This document shows positions 22,107 to 33,411 of a stretch of DNA of 64,000 bases, piece after piece. Below the pieces are notes generated by a model. The model made no database searches and had not been told where the DNA came from. It saw only the letters and a program-made list of their open reading frames with translations. Within the stretch, counting starts at the first letter, position 1. The number at the start of each line of letters is the position of its first letter. A program made the position numbers and the translations under genes. Source of the stretch: Auricularia sp. M13 (taxonomy: Eukaryota; Basidiomycota; Agaricomycetes; Auriculariales; Auriculariaceae); the NCBI GenBank assembly GCA_037042915.1, contig CM073193.1:5022001-5086000 (forward strand), in the 5' to 3' direction.

Positions 22107-23585
22107 TCAGGTGAGAACCTCTTTCAGTATATCGACGATTTTCTCCACTTCGTCCACGGTGTTGTAGTGGACGAAGGAAATGCGCACCACGCCGTCCTGG
22201 GGCGTGAGGCCGAGCTGCTGAAGCAGTGTATAGGCATAGAAGTGCCCATATCGGATCCCGATCTATAACAGTAGGTCAGGTTACCAGCGATGTCATGCCC
22301 AACGCGACTGACGTTGCCTTTCTTGTCGAACGCAGCCACGACGTCGGCGCTCTTCAGCGCCCGCTCGCCAGTGACAACAAAACTGATCGTTGGAGCGCGC
22401 TTGTCGATATTTTCAGGACCCACGATGCGGACGCCGCGTGCCCTAGCCGCGTCGCTGAGCAGGTACTCGAGCAACGGTGCCATGAGCGCGCGCTCTTGCC
22501 GTGCGATGGCAGAGAAGCTGGCGTTGAGGTCGTCCTTGCCAGCGATGTCCCTGAGGTAGTCGAGGACGACAGAGGACGCGTAGGTCAGCTCGTAGCCCGG
22601 GCCGCCGATAGCGAGCTTGTATGTCGGCGCCTCCAGGAAGTAGTGAGCGAGCGAGGCGAGAGCGTCGCGCGAGGTGCGGCGGGTGTACATAGCGCTGATA
22701 TGCGGACCGTATACCTTCAGGGACTGTGGCCTCAGCCTCACATCATACAAGGAATAGGTAGACCTTGCGCGCGATACGCACCTTGTAATACGAGAAGAAG
22801 ACATAGTCCGCGTCCCATTCGCGCACATCGATGCGGCGATGTGGGGCGAACGCCACGCAGTCCACGCACACCTCGAGCTTGCGCGCGCCGAGCTCCTTCG
22901 CCTTGGCGCGCAGGGCCTGCACGACGGCGCGGACATCGACGAGCTCGCCGAGGATGTTCGAGCACGCGGTGAACGCGACGAGCCGCGTCTGAGCGTTGAC
23001 GAGCTTGAGTAGGTCAGCAATCTGCAGGCTGACATTGTACGGGTTCTCGTTCGGCGCCTTTGCGACAGGCTGCCAGTGGTGCAGGAGAAGACCGCGGCGC
23101 GCTGCGAGGCGCTTCCACGCCCCGACGTTCGCTGTCGACAAAATTCAGAGCATCCGAGAGATCATACGCGAAATAACATACCTTCGTGGTCTGCGTCGCT
23201 GATGATGAACTCGTCTGTCGAGAGCAAGTCGCCGTCTAACGCCCTTGATAAATTCTCGACCAATGAAGTCGAACTGGACCCGAAGACGATCTCATCGGCA
23301 TCGGCGTTGATGAGCTCTGCCGTTGCAGTTGCACCGAGCCCAACGCGGCGTGTACTCTCGACTGAAACAGAATAATCGGCCCCCAGTTGCACATTGGTGT
23401 TGAGTAAGTAATCGGATACGGCGTCTACCACGCTCTTCAGGCACTATGAATCACAATCAGTGCGCGGCATGGAATTACAGTGTTTATCTACTTGCCTGAG
23501 AGCCGCCCGCATTATCAGCGAAGATGTATCCATCCTTGAGGCTGGGAAACTGCGCACGGCACTCGTCAATACTGAGGGCCGCCAT
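22107..23585 (-). CDS. Class V aminotransferase, cysteine desulfurase-like
   Basis: This is a PLP-dependent fold-type I enzyme of the class V aminotransferase / cysteine desulfurase-like group. The ATG at 23585 gives MAALSIDECRAQFPSLKDGY, then FADNAGGSQ. The first intron uses a GC donor (CAG|GCAAGT...CATAG), continuing CLKSVVDAVSDYLL. Later blocks are IVFGSSSTSLVENLSRAL, WKRLAARRGLLLHHWQPVAK, LVAFTACSNILGELVDVRAV, the PLP-Asp region LEVCVDCVAFAPHRRIDVRE, and DADYVFFSYYKVYGPHISAM, whose Lys is the probable PLP-binding residue. The last exon, IGIRYGHFYAYTLLQQLGL, is reached through a GTCAGT donor. The frame is intact throughout. Whether the substrate is cysteine, selenocysteine or something else cannot be told from sequence. 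It is convergent with gsh2, which also draws on cysteine. Confidence 0.85.
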
Positions 23586-23908
23586 GGTCAGCGCGAAGGA
23601 GCAATGCTGCTAATTGCTCGCGAGCCAAGGGGACTGGGTGAGCCGGTCCGGTCACCGTAAGCAAGAGGTTCGAATTCGTCGGGAAAATTTGCTATTGTGA
23701 GACGAAAAATCCGGGAGTGCTAAACTTACAGGCCTAGCACGAGTAAGTGGGACTGTACTTGGGAGACAAAGCGGTCAGCTGCGCGATATAGGACATGAAT
23801 ATGGGGGAGATTCCGGGCTGCGGGAGGGGGACAACGATTGGGCGAGGGATTTCAAGCGACGACGATAGCGACAACAAAGAACCGTGCAAGGCCACCTGTG
23901 GCCGAAAC
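23586..23908. other. Intergenic between aminotransferase and GRR1 genes
   Basis: It contains the aminotransferase promoter and the GRR1 3' UTR. No further exon is needed to end GRR1, whose stop is at 23909. Confidence 0.5.
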
Positions 23909-26473
23909 CTAACGGCCGGCAGATCCAGCAGGATGTGCGTCCCGGCTGCCACCGCGGAAGAAGGACTCTGCGGCGTTCAGCGTATTACGCAGGCTACGTC
24001 GCACGCGCCGCCCGCGGCTCTCCTCATGGTTGGGATTAGAGGGGCCAGGGGTGGGTGGGTCGACGTTCATAGGGTCGAACTGTAGCCCCAGAGCGGCGCT
24101 GCTTCCGTCGGGAAATGGGATAGTCTGGTGGGGATGGTGCCGCGTAGATGTCGAAGCATCATCGCGCATGGACGCAGATGTCGATGCACCAGCTGTCTCA
24201 GACGGTACGGCGCCGTTGCGCTGGCGCCGGTTCCCTTGCACCGAGACATACTGCTGCAGCGTCGTTGCGAGCTCGTCGGCCGGCGGGACATACTGTACGC
24301 CCATCCACCCCGTCCCGTTCAACTGTAGACTGCTGGCGGAGCGTGCGTTGGGGCCACGCGGCGTCAGGCCGTCTGGTGTAGTCATGGACGACGAGCTCGC
24401 GGCTCCGAAGCTATTCTGTCGAAAATTCTGCAAAGTAGCGTGCAGCGCCGAAGCGTGTGCGTGGGGATGCGTGTGGGCGTGCACATGAGCGTGCGCAGGA
24501 GGATGAGCATGGCCGTTCGCGCCGTTTCTTCGATGGCCATTGTGACCGACGATAGTATTGGGCGCGTTCAGAAAGGCCATCTGGGTGTGATGCGAGTCGA
24601 GCAGCTGCGGCGGCAAGCCATGCATAGATGGGAATTCTTCGTCGTCGTCGTCGTCCTCGGTGTCCGACCTTCCACCACCGAGCTCGTCAGTGAACTGTGC
24701 CATAACATCCTGCAGGTGTTGCCGTAAATCATTCACGCCCTTGCCCGAGAATACGCAGAATGCGGCTCGTTGATTATCTGTGAATTCCTGAACAAGGGGT
24801 CAGTTGCGAAGTCACTACGAGCAGATAAACTGCAGAACGAACCGAGGGCGGTTGTCGGCAGTACTGCTGCAAGTCAGGTACGCGAAACGACGGCACGCCA
24901 GTAAGAGAAAGATGCATGAGCTTTGGCAAACGTTGCAAGAGATAATGAATAGCAGGGACGGTGATGTTCTCGCAATACGAGAGATGAATGCGCTCAAGCG
25001 TCGCCTGGCGATCCCCAAGGGCGAACACGGCCTGGTCGGTCAGTCGGGTGACACGGACCAAGCCTATCCGCCGCAGTTTCTGCAACTGCGCGAGTTCGAG
25101 CACAGACATGTCGGTAAGATTGTTACAGCCTGCGGGAGCGTTAAGAAACGACGTTCATGACACAGCCAAGAACGCACAGGCCAGATCTACGTAGCGCAGC
25201 TTCAAGCACGCCCGGGCGAGCGTACATACAGCTGTGTCAGTGATCCTAGATTTCTATCAGCAAGTGCCACAGGCTTTGCCCGAGGAGCGCACCGATTGAC
25301 ATGACCAAGGTGCAAGTCATGCAAGTGGTGCCCAAGCCGCGCAATGCTCCCAAGTGCGTTGTCCGTCAGGTTTGAACACTTGGCAAGCGACAGACTCCGT
25401 ATCCTCGGCGCGTGTGTGACGATACCGGCAATCGCCTCGTCGGTGACAAGTGGACAGCCGGACAGCTCGAGAATACGGAAATGGTCAAACTGGTGCTGAA
25501 GAAGAAGTGGCGATGTGTTGTCGGGGCCGGTGATGTTTAGTGCAAAGGGATTTGCGATGGGCAGCGAAGGGTGAGCGGTCTCGGTCAGATTGGGACAGTA
25601 TGAGACCTTGAGCTCGCGTAAATCGACGAGATGGGTCCAAAGCTCGCGGACACCGGCGTCGGTGATCTGAGCACAGCGCGTAAGGTCCAGCTCAAGAAGC
25701 CTGGGACAGTTCCTAGCCAGGGCGGTGATTGCCTCATCGGTGACGCTTTCGACGCTGGCGAGCTTGACTCGGCGAAGGTACCTGCAGCTGCGAGCAATAG
25801 CAATCATGCCGAGGTCGGTAACGTGCTTGCAATTGGTGACATTGAGACCTTGCAACTTTGAGCAGGTGCTAGCGGCAGCGAGCAGGGTGGCATCGGTTGC
25901 TTCGGTGACGCCTTGGATATCCAAGGCAACGAGTTCCGGCGTGCAGACCAGGAGCTGGGTAAGGGCGTCGTCGGTGACCTGCTTGCAGTTCATGAGAGTG
26001 AGCCGTTCTAGCTTCGAGCAGGTCATAAGGCGGGTTATGTCCGTGTTGGAGATGTCGGTGGCCATGAGACTGAAGTTAAGCCGCCGTATGAAGCCTGCAT
26101 AGGTGAACGACGGATCCGGTCGTACGAGCACGCGCAACATTCGCCGTAAAGCCCGTTCGTTTCTGAGGTGTGGCTTGTGCCAGACGAGTTCGACGCCGCA
26201 TTCGCACCAGTGGCGCGATACAAGGAGGCACGCCTGGAGGTCGCGTAACGAGCCCAGTTTCTTAAGAATGTGTATCAGGAGCTCAGGCGGGAGCCGCGAT
26301 ACCGGGCCATGTTGTCTTTGCCGTTGCTGAGCCGGGTCGGCGCTGTGACCAAGTGATGACCAACGCGCTGGCTGGACCTTTTCACTGAAGGAATCGGTAC
26401 GCTCGGGATAGTCGTCGGTGTCAGAGAGTGAGGAGCTCGACTGGGCTGGCGACTCAGAGGCGTAGATGGCCAT
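23909..26473 (-). CDS. grr1: Grr1-type F-box/LRR protein
   Basis: Substrate receptor of an SCF ubiquitin ligase; yeast Grr1 couples nutrient signals to turnover of cyclins and transporter regulators. The ATG at 26473 starts MAIYASESPAQSSSSLSDTD. The F-box is near residues 58-100 (VSRLPPELLIHILKKLGSL, LQACLLVSRHWCECG). A run of about a dozen Cys-containing leucine-rich repeats follows (for example LERLTLMNCKQVTDDALTQL, LQGLNVTNCKHVTDLGMIAI, LLELDLTRCAQITDAGVREL). Three introns near 25210-25270, 25120-25170 and 24750-24830 keep the frame; they join GHVNR to ITDTAVCTLARACLKLRYVD, then CNNLTDMSVLELAQL, and finally RQPPS to EFTDNQRAAFCVFSGKGVND. The C-terminal tail is acidic, then His/Ala-rich, then Ser/Pro-rich, and ends at 23909. 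It is divergent from the HMG-box gene across 1.1 kb. Confidence 0.93.
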
Positions 26474-27588
26474 ACTGACGTCCAGGTGCGCTGATGCGGG
26501 AGCGGCAGAACGGGCGCGGCATTTTCAACCTCCGTCGTGGCTCCGAGCCCGAAGCCTTTACTGAACCAGAACAGCTATCCACCATCCTTTATCTCGCAAA
26601 AAATTGGGCACATAAAATTAAAATAGTCTCTCTTTAGCTTATGGCTAGGAATTTGTAAGGAATTCGTTACAACCTCAGGAGTTTTGCTGTCCGTAATCTA
26701 GACACTTCCAATTTGCGATACATATAATTATTCTGTATGAATGGAGTCCAGCTTAAGCCTGATCATTATACTATGAGATTTTCACGAGATTGCACCTTTC
26801 AAATTCTTTGATAGCTCACGCTCGAGGAGGCCACTCTGCCCGAGAGAAGCGAGGTATTACACGACCAGCAAATGCAACTCAAGCCTCGCCAGTGGAAGAC
26901 CTCTCGCCCTGAGCCTGTCTCTATCATCTTATCAGTTTACACAACGCATAGCTATAGAAACTCATTATCAAAAATATCCCGTTCTGGTACAAACTCGTCC
27001 CTGTGGTGAACAGTATGGTTCGACCTTTTGACCTTTGTATGAAAGACTTGAAATGATTCCATGGCCTCGCAAGGGAGAGGCAGCGTTGCTGCTGCAGATG
27101 CAGTTCTTTGTCTCCGCAAACTGGCACGTGCGCGAGGCCGTTTATCCGCCGGATGCCGCGACCCAAGTCCGACTCTCGGCCATGGATTAGGGGCGACTTC
27201 ATCTCCTCTTACTTATTCCAATGGCAGCGCAACTCGAGCCCGTTGCAGGATCCCGATTTGACACTTGCCGCGTGGTGTGACTTCAAGGAGGGGGCCGCCG
27301 GGCGAGGCACGCCAGATCATCCTTTCAGCCCCGATGGCGGATATCGCCTAATGCACACAATGGCGACGGGATTCCTGCAATCGTCCGCCTTCCCCCATGG
27401 ACAGGACTTCCCTGCTGCAGCAGTTACGGGTTCTTTTTCCTCCAAGCCAAACACCATGCATATATATATCTGCGCCCACAGGACGGGATTTCCTTCGCCT
27501 GAGATTGCGCACCATCTCCCCCAGCTCGCCCTCGCACGCCCGCCCTGATCCCTCCGCCGTTCGCGCGCCCATACACTTATTTCCTCTC
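26474..27588. other. Divergent promoter region, GRR1 / HMG-box gene
   Basis: The left half (26560-26960) is AT-richer than the surroundings and non-coding. The right half is GC-rich with pyrimidine tracts just before the HMG gene. No RNA gene seen. Confidence 0.5.
27459..27469 (+). promoter_or_regulatory. Possible TATA box of the HMG-box gene
   Basis: CATATATATATC lies about 120 bp before the ATG at 27589 and is followed by a pyrimidine-rich leader. Position and sequence suit a TATA element, but there is no transcript evidence. Confidence 0.4.
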
Positions 27589-28838
27589 ATGGCACGCATT
27601 GTCAACTCCCGCATCGCGAAATCGCGCAGTGAGAGCCCTGGTACGTGGTTGCTTTCGCCACCATTGCTCCGCTCTCATCGCATGCACTGACCGTGCTGCC
27701 AGCTACTCGCAAGGGCACCCCGCCGGCTCCCTCTCGCCGCGGCAAGTCCCCCGACCACATTCCGCGCCCGCCGAATGCGTTCATCCTCTTCCGCAAGGAG
27801 CTCAACGCGCGCAGCGTCGAGTCTGGCGAGGCGCACCAGAAGTCGGTCTCCAGCGTCGCCTGCGCTCTCTGGCACAAGCTCAAGGACACCGATCCCAGCA
27901 AGCTCGAGCGCTTCTACAAGCAGGCGGACGAGCTCAAGGCCGCGCACAAGAAGCAGTACCCCGACTACATCTACCGCCCTCGCAAGCGTCTTACCGAGAA
28001 GAAGCGTCGCATGTGCCGCACGTCCGTCGAGGAGGAGGAGCAGCGCAAGCAGAAGGTCTTGGAGGCGCATATCAAGGCGACCGGTTCCTCCCCCATCGAC
28101 CTCGACGACTGCGACGCCGACACCGCCTCAGTTGCCCCCGTCAAGCGCCCGCGCTCGAAGCGTGCCCAGAAGCCTCGTAGCAAGCTTGTGCAGTTCTCGG
28201 AGGACGAGCTCCCAGTCCAGACGCTGTCCCGCCCTTCGCCGGCCTCGGAGACGGCGACGACGTACTTCACAGACTCTCCAGACGCATTCGAGGTGCCCAC
28301 TCTCGTCTCCACGCCCACCTCGTCTCCCGCATCCCCCATTGTGGCTACGCCGTTCGTTGGCACTGCCCCGCTGTGCGACTTACCCGGTCTCTCCATGCCG
28401 CTCGGACTCGAGGGTCTCCTGCCCATGCCGACCGACTTCGAGCCTGCGTTTACCGGGGCACTCAGCCTGAACACCGAGTTCAACGCCAACGTCGACCCCA
28501 ACCTGGCCGCCATACACTGGAACTCCTTCAACGCTCAGGCTGACAACTTCGCGGCGCAGGTGAGCTTAGTTCCCGTCGCTGATTTCCGCGCTCATCTTCG
28601 TGTAGACGCTGCTCGCCCCCGTGCACCTGTCCAGGCCGCTTGTCTTCGACTTGCAATGCGAGGCTGGCCTGAAGCCCTATTCTCAGGACCACTTCCTCAA
28701 CGTACGTCGTCCCGGCTTCTGTTGCGCGACCGGCAAAGCTGACTATGTCCTCAGACGGGCTGCGATGTCGTGGATCAGGATATGAGCCAGTTTCTCTACA
28801 ACATGAACGTCGACGGCGGCCAGGTGCCGCTGTACTGA
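27589..28838 (+). CDS. HMG-box (MATA-HMG-type) transcription factor
   Basis: A sequence-specific DNA-binding HMG-box protein, nuclear by inference. Four exons (27589-27640, 27703-28559, 28606-28701, 28755-28838) join in phase to 362 residues. The N-terminus is MARIVNSRIAKSRSESP. The HMG box spans about residues 33-105: HIPRPPNAFILFRKELNAR, HQKSVSSVACALWHKL, LERFYKQADELKAAHKKQYP, DYIYRPRKR. A basic stretch (RLTEKKRRM) follows and may serve as a nuclear localisation signal. The rest is Ser/Thr/Pro-rich and acidic, ending MSQFLYNMNVDGGQVPLY, typical of an activation region. Fungal relatives act in mating, clamp formation or fruiting, but I cannot assign a specific orthologue. There are no homeodomain, receptor or pheromone genes nearby, so this is not evidence for a mating-type locus. 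Confidence 0.9.
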
Positions 28839-31220
28839 ACGACAAAACCCGCGGCAAGCGCACGCACGCACACGCCCCTCGAACACTCCAAACGCGCGCG
28901 CCTTCGTTCGTGTATAAAATGTCCTCCCTACTATGCCTCTCCTGTCCATGCTTTCTTGCTCTCGAACCCTGATAGCTCCCCTTCCCCTTAGCCCCCCATG
29001 CCTAGTCTCTGCGTCCCTTCCCTTGTGTCATGAAAATCTTCACTCACCACTGTAACCGTAGCTAGGATCCGGCTCGCCCGCTGTCCCATGCTTTGTCTCG
29101 CCGCTCACGTTTTGCTCTCGCTCTTGGAATGGAATATAATGCGATTTTCAGATCGGTACTCTACACACGTGTCACGCCGAGGCTGTCAATAATGGCTGCC
29201 AAAGCAGTCGTAAACGACTGTAACCCGGCGTCAACAGCGCGCTCGCTTAGCCGCGCCGTCGGAAGTGGGCATCGGGCACGTGTAGGAACGGGGCGCATGG
29301 GTACTGAAGAGGCCAAGGCACAGCTGGCAGCGACCCATAGGTATCCATGGGCATGGTGGACGTGGTGGAAGTGACGGGAGTCGCCGCTGAAGCTTGCTCT
29401 CATACATCCATCATACCGCCCGTCATACACATGCCACGTCGTCTCCATTGCGGCAGCGAGATCAAGAGAGGCCCGCGAGCCCATAAGAGGGGTATTCGCA
29501 AAGAACAATAGCCATACAATCGTTGTGAGACGCGTCTTCTCCTGCATTCCGGTGCGCCGGGATCCGACTTCTCGACAGCCATGCTCCCTCACGCGGCCAG
29601 AACATGGCGCATGTGCTCGTGTACGTGGCCCATCACTGCACCTGCCGCCATATACCTGTGTGCCAGCCTTGCAGCATGAGGGTAGACACCAGGATGCGCT
29701 GTGCTGTTCCGAGCTCCCCTGGCCAAACGTCCAGCCGATATGAGCTTGGAGCTCGCTCGCCGGGTCGTCCAGATCCATGTGGACAGCTGAAGTCTGAAGA
29801 TGAGGCCTCGTGTTGACTGCAATGCCTGGCGAGACTGTAACTATTTCCTCAGGCTGCACAGCCGGCTTCTTCTGGTCTTTCGTCCGCCGAGGCGCCCTGA
29901 CCTCGTCTTCCTTTGCGACAGCTCGCTATTGTCCTCGATTGAACTGAGCAGCTTCTTCTTTTCCTAGATGCCAGAAATCCTGAAGAAGGCCGTGCAACGC
30001 ACATGGGTTCGCGGATGGCGGATATCGTTGTTCTTGCCATCTCTCAGCTTTCCCGAGCCACACAATGCGGTCTCTGGCCGGGAAATTCTTGGCTATGGAT
30101 GAGTAAAGAAATACCACTTGTTTTCAACGGAAAAGCTGGTAGTACGTACGCCGCTCTTGAAGCCTTCAGTCTGATCCAGTCAGCTCAAGCCCGGCTATTC
30201 GGATGTGCGCAGCACGGAACCACAGCCCCTGATTACCATTTTGACTCATGCGTTATCCGGAGCGACAGGAGCTGTGCAGTTCGCGGAAACTGGTTAAAGT
30301 CACAGAAGCCCTTTTCCACGTGCAGGGGGTGCGCCGAGGAACTCCCGTGCTGTACTGACCAGCGTGTCCGCTGACCGATCTCCAAGAGGAAAAGTCGCGG
30401 GATCGATGGGTGGATATTTCTTTTGTCTTCAATGCACGAGTTCCGGTGAACGTTCGGGCTGCCCTACCGACGAACGCGACTGTGCCTGGGCTCGTGTCAT
30501 CAGGGTTTCATAGGAGTAACATCTCTAGCCGCTTGAATGGGATATTTTGAAACTGTGAGACGAATTACTCTTCGATGCATGGCCTTTCAGGAATTTTATG
30601 AAGAGCGGAGGAACAGATGGCGACTTTTGAGTCGGACCGGTCCGATTCCCCGGACCGACAAGCGGAACACTGCTGGACTTCCTCTCCTCGAGTCGCCTTC
30701 ACCTGGCACGTATTCTCAGAAATTACCAGCTGCGTGTATCTTTTTTATTTGTAGATCGCGCGTCATGGCTGAGATTTGTTGTACTGATCAGCCATGTTGT
30801 TTCCACCCGGAGTTTTTCATTGTTTTGCCCTGGTTTTGCCGAGTTCCCGCGGAGGGTCGTCCCAGGTCGTCGCTTAGCGTTGAAAACCCTCTTCATTGAA
30901 GGACATAGGCCTTTCACACCACACCGAAACATTGGACACTAGTCAATGGCACTGGAAATCGACTCCCACTGCTCTCCCACTTCGGCGGCCACTTTTTCAC
31001 GATTTTATCCCGCTTATCGAAACCTCGCCTCGATGAAAGCTCTTCCTACTCAATCACACGCGGCGCCCAAAAATGCCCGCTGTTCCTGGACACTCATCAG
31101 AGCATTGCTTTGGAAGCATCGTTGCCCAGGAAATCCGGCTAAGGCGCACTAGGTCAATCGTTCTCCCAGTGAGCCACTTGGTACTTATCTCTGCCAGGGC
31201 AACGTCCTCGACCCCGCCTC
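28839..31220. other. Long intergenic stretch, 2.4 kb, no supported gene
   Basis: After the HMG gene 3' UTR I find no convincing exon. The longest frame (29161-29859, minus) opens with GTG rather than ATG, lacks a recognisable domain and has odd His/Arg-rich composition, so it is not called. No tRNA or terminal repeats were found. The last part should contain the promoter of the membrane protein gene at 31221. Confidence 0.4.
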
Positions 31221-32917
31221 ATGCCTTCAGAACTCTCAGTGCCCGTCCGAATCATCGCGTTTGCGTACGGCGTTGTGTACCCCGCCGATGAGGGCGGCTC
31301 TGCAACTGACGATGCCGTGCCGCTTTCGCTCGTCACGGTCTCGTCGCATCGTGTGCCTGGAGTCTCTGAGGCGCTGGCTGGGTGAGCGGCTTGCTCTACG
31401 CAAGAAGTGTCGCTGATAGGGGAGTAGGATGTTCATGGAGACCCTTCTTTTCGGTGCGTTCTTAACCTGCTCTCTCTCGAACAGCCTGTCATTGACAATT
31501 TGACCATATGAACTGCAGGCTCATTTCTCATCATCTCAAAGAAATGCGTCGGCGCATTGTATCGCTACAACCGCCGCACCAAGACGCACGCATACCTCTC
31601 GGCGACCTTTGCCATCCTTCTTGTACTCATATCTATAGTGCGTTGCCACCCTCACTCCCGAGCCTGCTGACCATCTCATCGTTTCTGAAGCGTTTCATCG
31701 TGGACATGAAACGGACAGTCCATGCGTTCACCAACCCCTTGGATGGAGGAGGTGTCGACATGAAGGCGTTTAAGGGTCCAGCGAGTATCGTTCCGAATGC
31801 GTTGCTCGTCGCTGCAGTCGTGGTCTCCGACGCATTTCTGGTGGGTCCCCATGGTAATCTACCCCGTAAAACTTGACTCATTATGAGCGCAGATCTTCCG
31901 GTGCTATATGATTTGGAAGGATCGCGCTCTGCTCGTCGGCGTCCCGGCTCTGCTGACTCTGGCGACCTGCGGTGAGAAATTCATCCAGATGATTACAGTC
32001 ACATGCTAAGCCTCAATCTTCTTTGAAGCGATGGGTATCTATGCGGTACACAAGTCCTCTGTGCTTCCAGATGCAGACGCGGGCTCGGAGAATATCGTCA
32101 ACGAATCGATGGCTGCGTTTTTGTACTTCGCCCTTGGAACGAACATAGCATGCACTCGTGCGTTCATGCCTGCAAGTGACTAATGCTCTGACCCACTGTT
32201 TTTTCAGTCCTTCTGGCATTCCGTGTATGGCTCCTGCGGAGGAGAGCGTCGCGCACCCGCGTGCCTGGCGGTTCGAAGGATTTGTCTGTTGACTTTCCTA
32301 CTCTTGCTAGCGAGTCTGGTATGTCCTCGAATCATTTTTTATGGTTCTCGTGACTGATGCGAGGTGGTCTCATCTAGTGATTCTGTATACCCTTCTCCTG
32401 GCCGTGGAGATTGCCACCAGCTCGACGGCGAGCTTCTCGAGTGCCGTGTTCGCTAACATGGTACAACATCTTCCTTTGAAGCTCGTCACCATTCTGATAT
32501 CCATTCTTAGATATGCCCCACAATCGTAAGTAGTTGAGGATCGTTCCCAGTTGCTCGACGGCCACTAATTGTTTCCGCGCTCGCTGACAAAAGGGCATCG
32601 TTGTACGTTTGCCGAGTCACCGTCCGCTCTGAAATTGCACTGACGGGCTACCATGCCAGTTCTCGCACCTCATCATGCGCGTGACACGGGACACGTCAAT
32701 AGCGGACGACCTCGCGAACGTGTACGGCCGGCGCTCCTCGCAGATTGTCGGACGCCACCTGGGCGCGCTGCGCTCAGCGATGCCTGGCGACGGCGAGAGC
32801 CAAACGGAGATTCGCGTACAACTCGAGACGTCTGTCCATGTGGATAGCGTGGCCGGCGGCGGCGGCAGCGCTAGTACGAGTAAGGTCAATGTGCAGAGCG
32901 TCGTATCGACCCCCTGA
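31221..32917 (+). CDS. Agaricomycete multi-pass (7TM-like) membrane protein
   Basis: A multi-exon integral membrane protein of a large uncharacterised agaricomycete family. The ATG at 31221 gives MPSELSVPVRIIAFAYGVVY. An intron ending GGAGTAG joins ALAG to MFMETLLFGSFLIISKK. Hydrophobic segments follow in separate exons: THAYLSATFAILLVLISI, IVPNALLVAAVVVSDAFL, IFRCYMIWKDRALLVGVPAL, FFEAMGIYAVHKSS, MAAFLYFALGTNIACT, VILYTLLLAVEIATSS. The pattern DAFLIFRCYMIWK is the typical fourth-helix region of this family. The cytosolic tail begins FSHLIMRVTRDTSIADDLAN and ends VQSVVSTP at 32917. Small exons around 32510-32600 have uncertain borders. Function and ligand are unknown. The N-terminal extension before the first helix is longer than I would expect and could be mis-modelled. 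Confidence 0.75.
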
Positions 32918-33411
32918 GCTCCTGGTATGGGATTGCCGATGCGAAAAGGGTGTACTTTGAGGAATACGGATATTATATGGCAGTTTAGTACTTCTACGAA
33001 ATGTTGTGTAAGGGCAATGATTTTAGCGACGTTGACAACTGCGCTGGTGTGAAATCTGCAGGCTAGCAAAGCAGCACTTTGCGCAGGGAAAAGAAACTTC
33101 CTGAAAAATGCAAAGGTTAGACGAGGCCGAGGACATATAGGAGACGCTGGATTATCGGCACGAGCGTTAGCATGCTGGAACCTTGAAAGGCGGCCTTGTT
33201 CTGCGTCACCCGCGCAGCTGCACAGACTATCGCGCTTTCGTAAATAATCTGTCCGATCGGAAGGTTTAGCACGGCTGCAGTGCAAGACGCGCTTTGCCCC
33301 AAAAGAGCCTGGCCATGGGCGTGAGAGGAGAACCGTCGGAGTTGCGCGTTTGCACGTGACTCGTGCGCGCTTGACCTCCGCCCACATCAACCTCGTCGCC
33401 GTTGCCGCGCC
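32918..33411. other. Intergenic, no gene seen
   Basis: Separates the 7TM-like gene from the RhoGEF start on the same strand. No exon, repeat or RNA gene recognised. Confidence 0.5.

Noticed and set aside
27108-27548. Plus-strand frame upstream of the HMG-box gene
   Set aside because: Starts without ATG, spans the probable TATA box and leader, and encodes no domain; better read as promoter and 5' leader.
27589-28838. HMG-box gene as a mating-type locus marker
   Set aside because: No homeodomain, pheromone or receptor gene is nearby, and HMG-box factors are numerous in basidiomycetes.
29161-29859. 232-codon minus-strand open frame
   Set aside because: It opens with GTG, has no recognisable domain and an unusual His/Arg-rich composition; long chance frames are common in GC-rich sequence.
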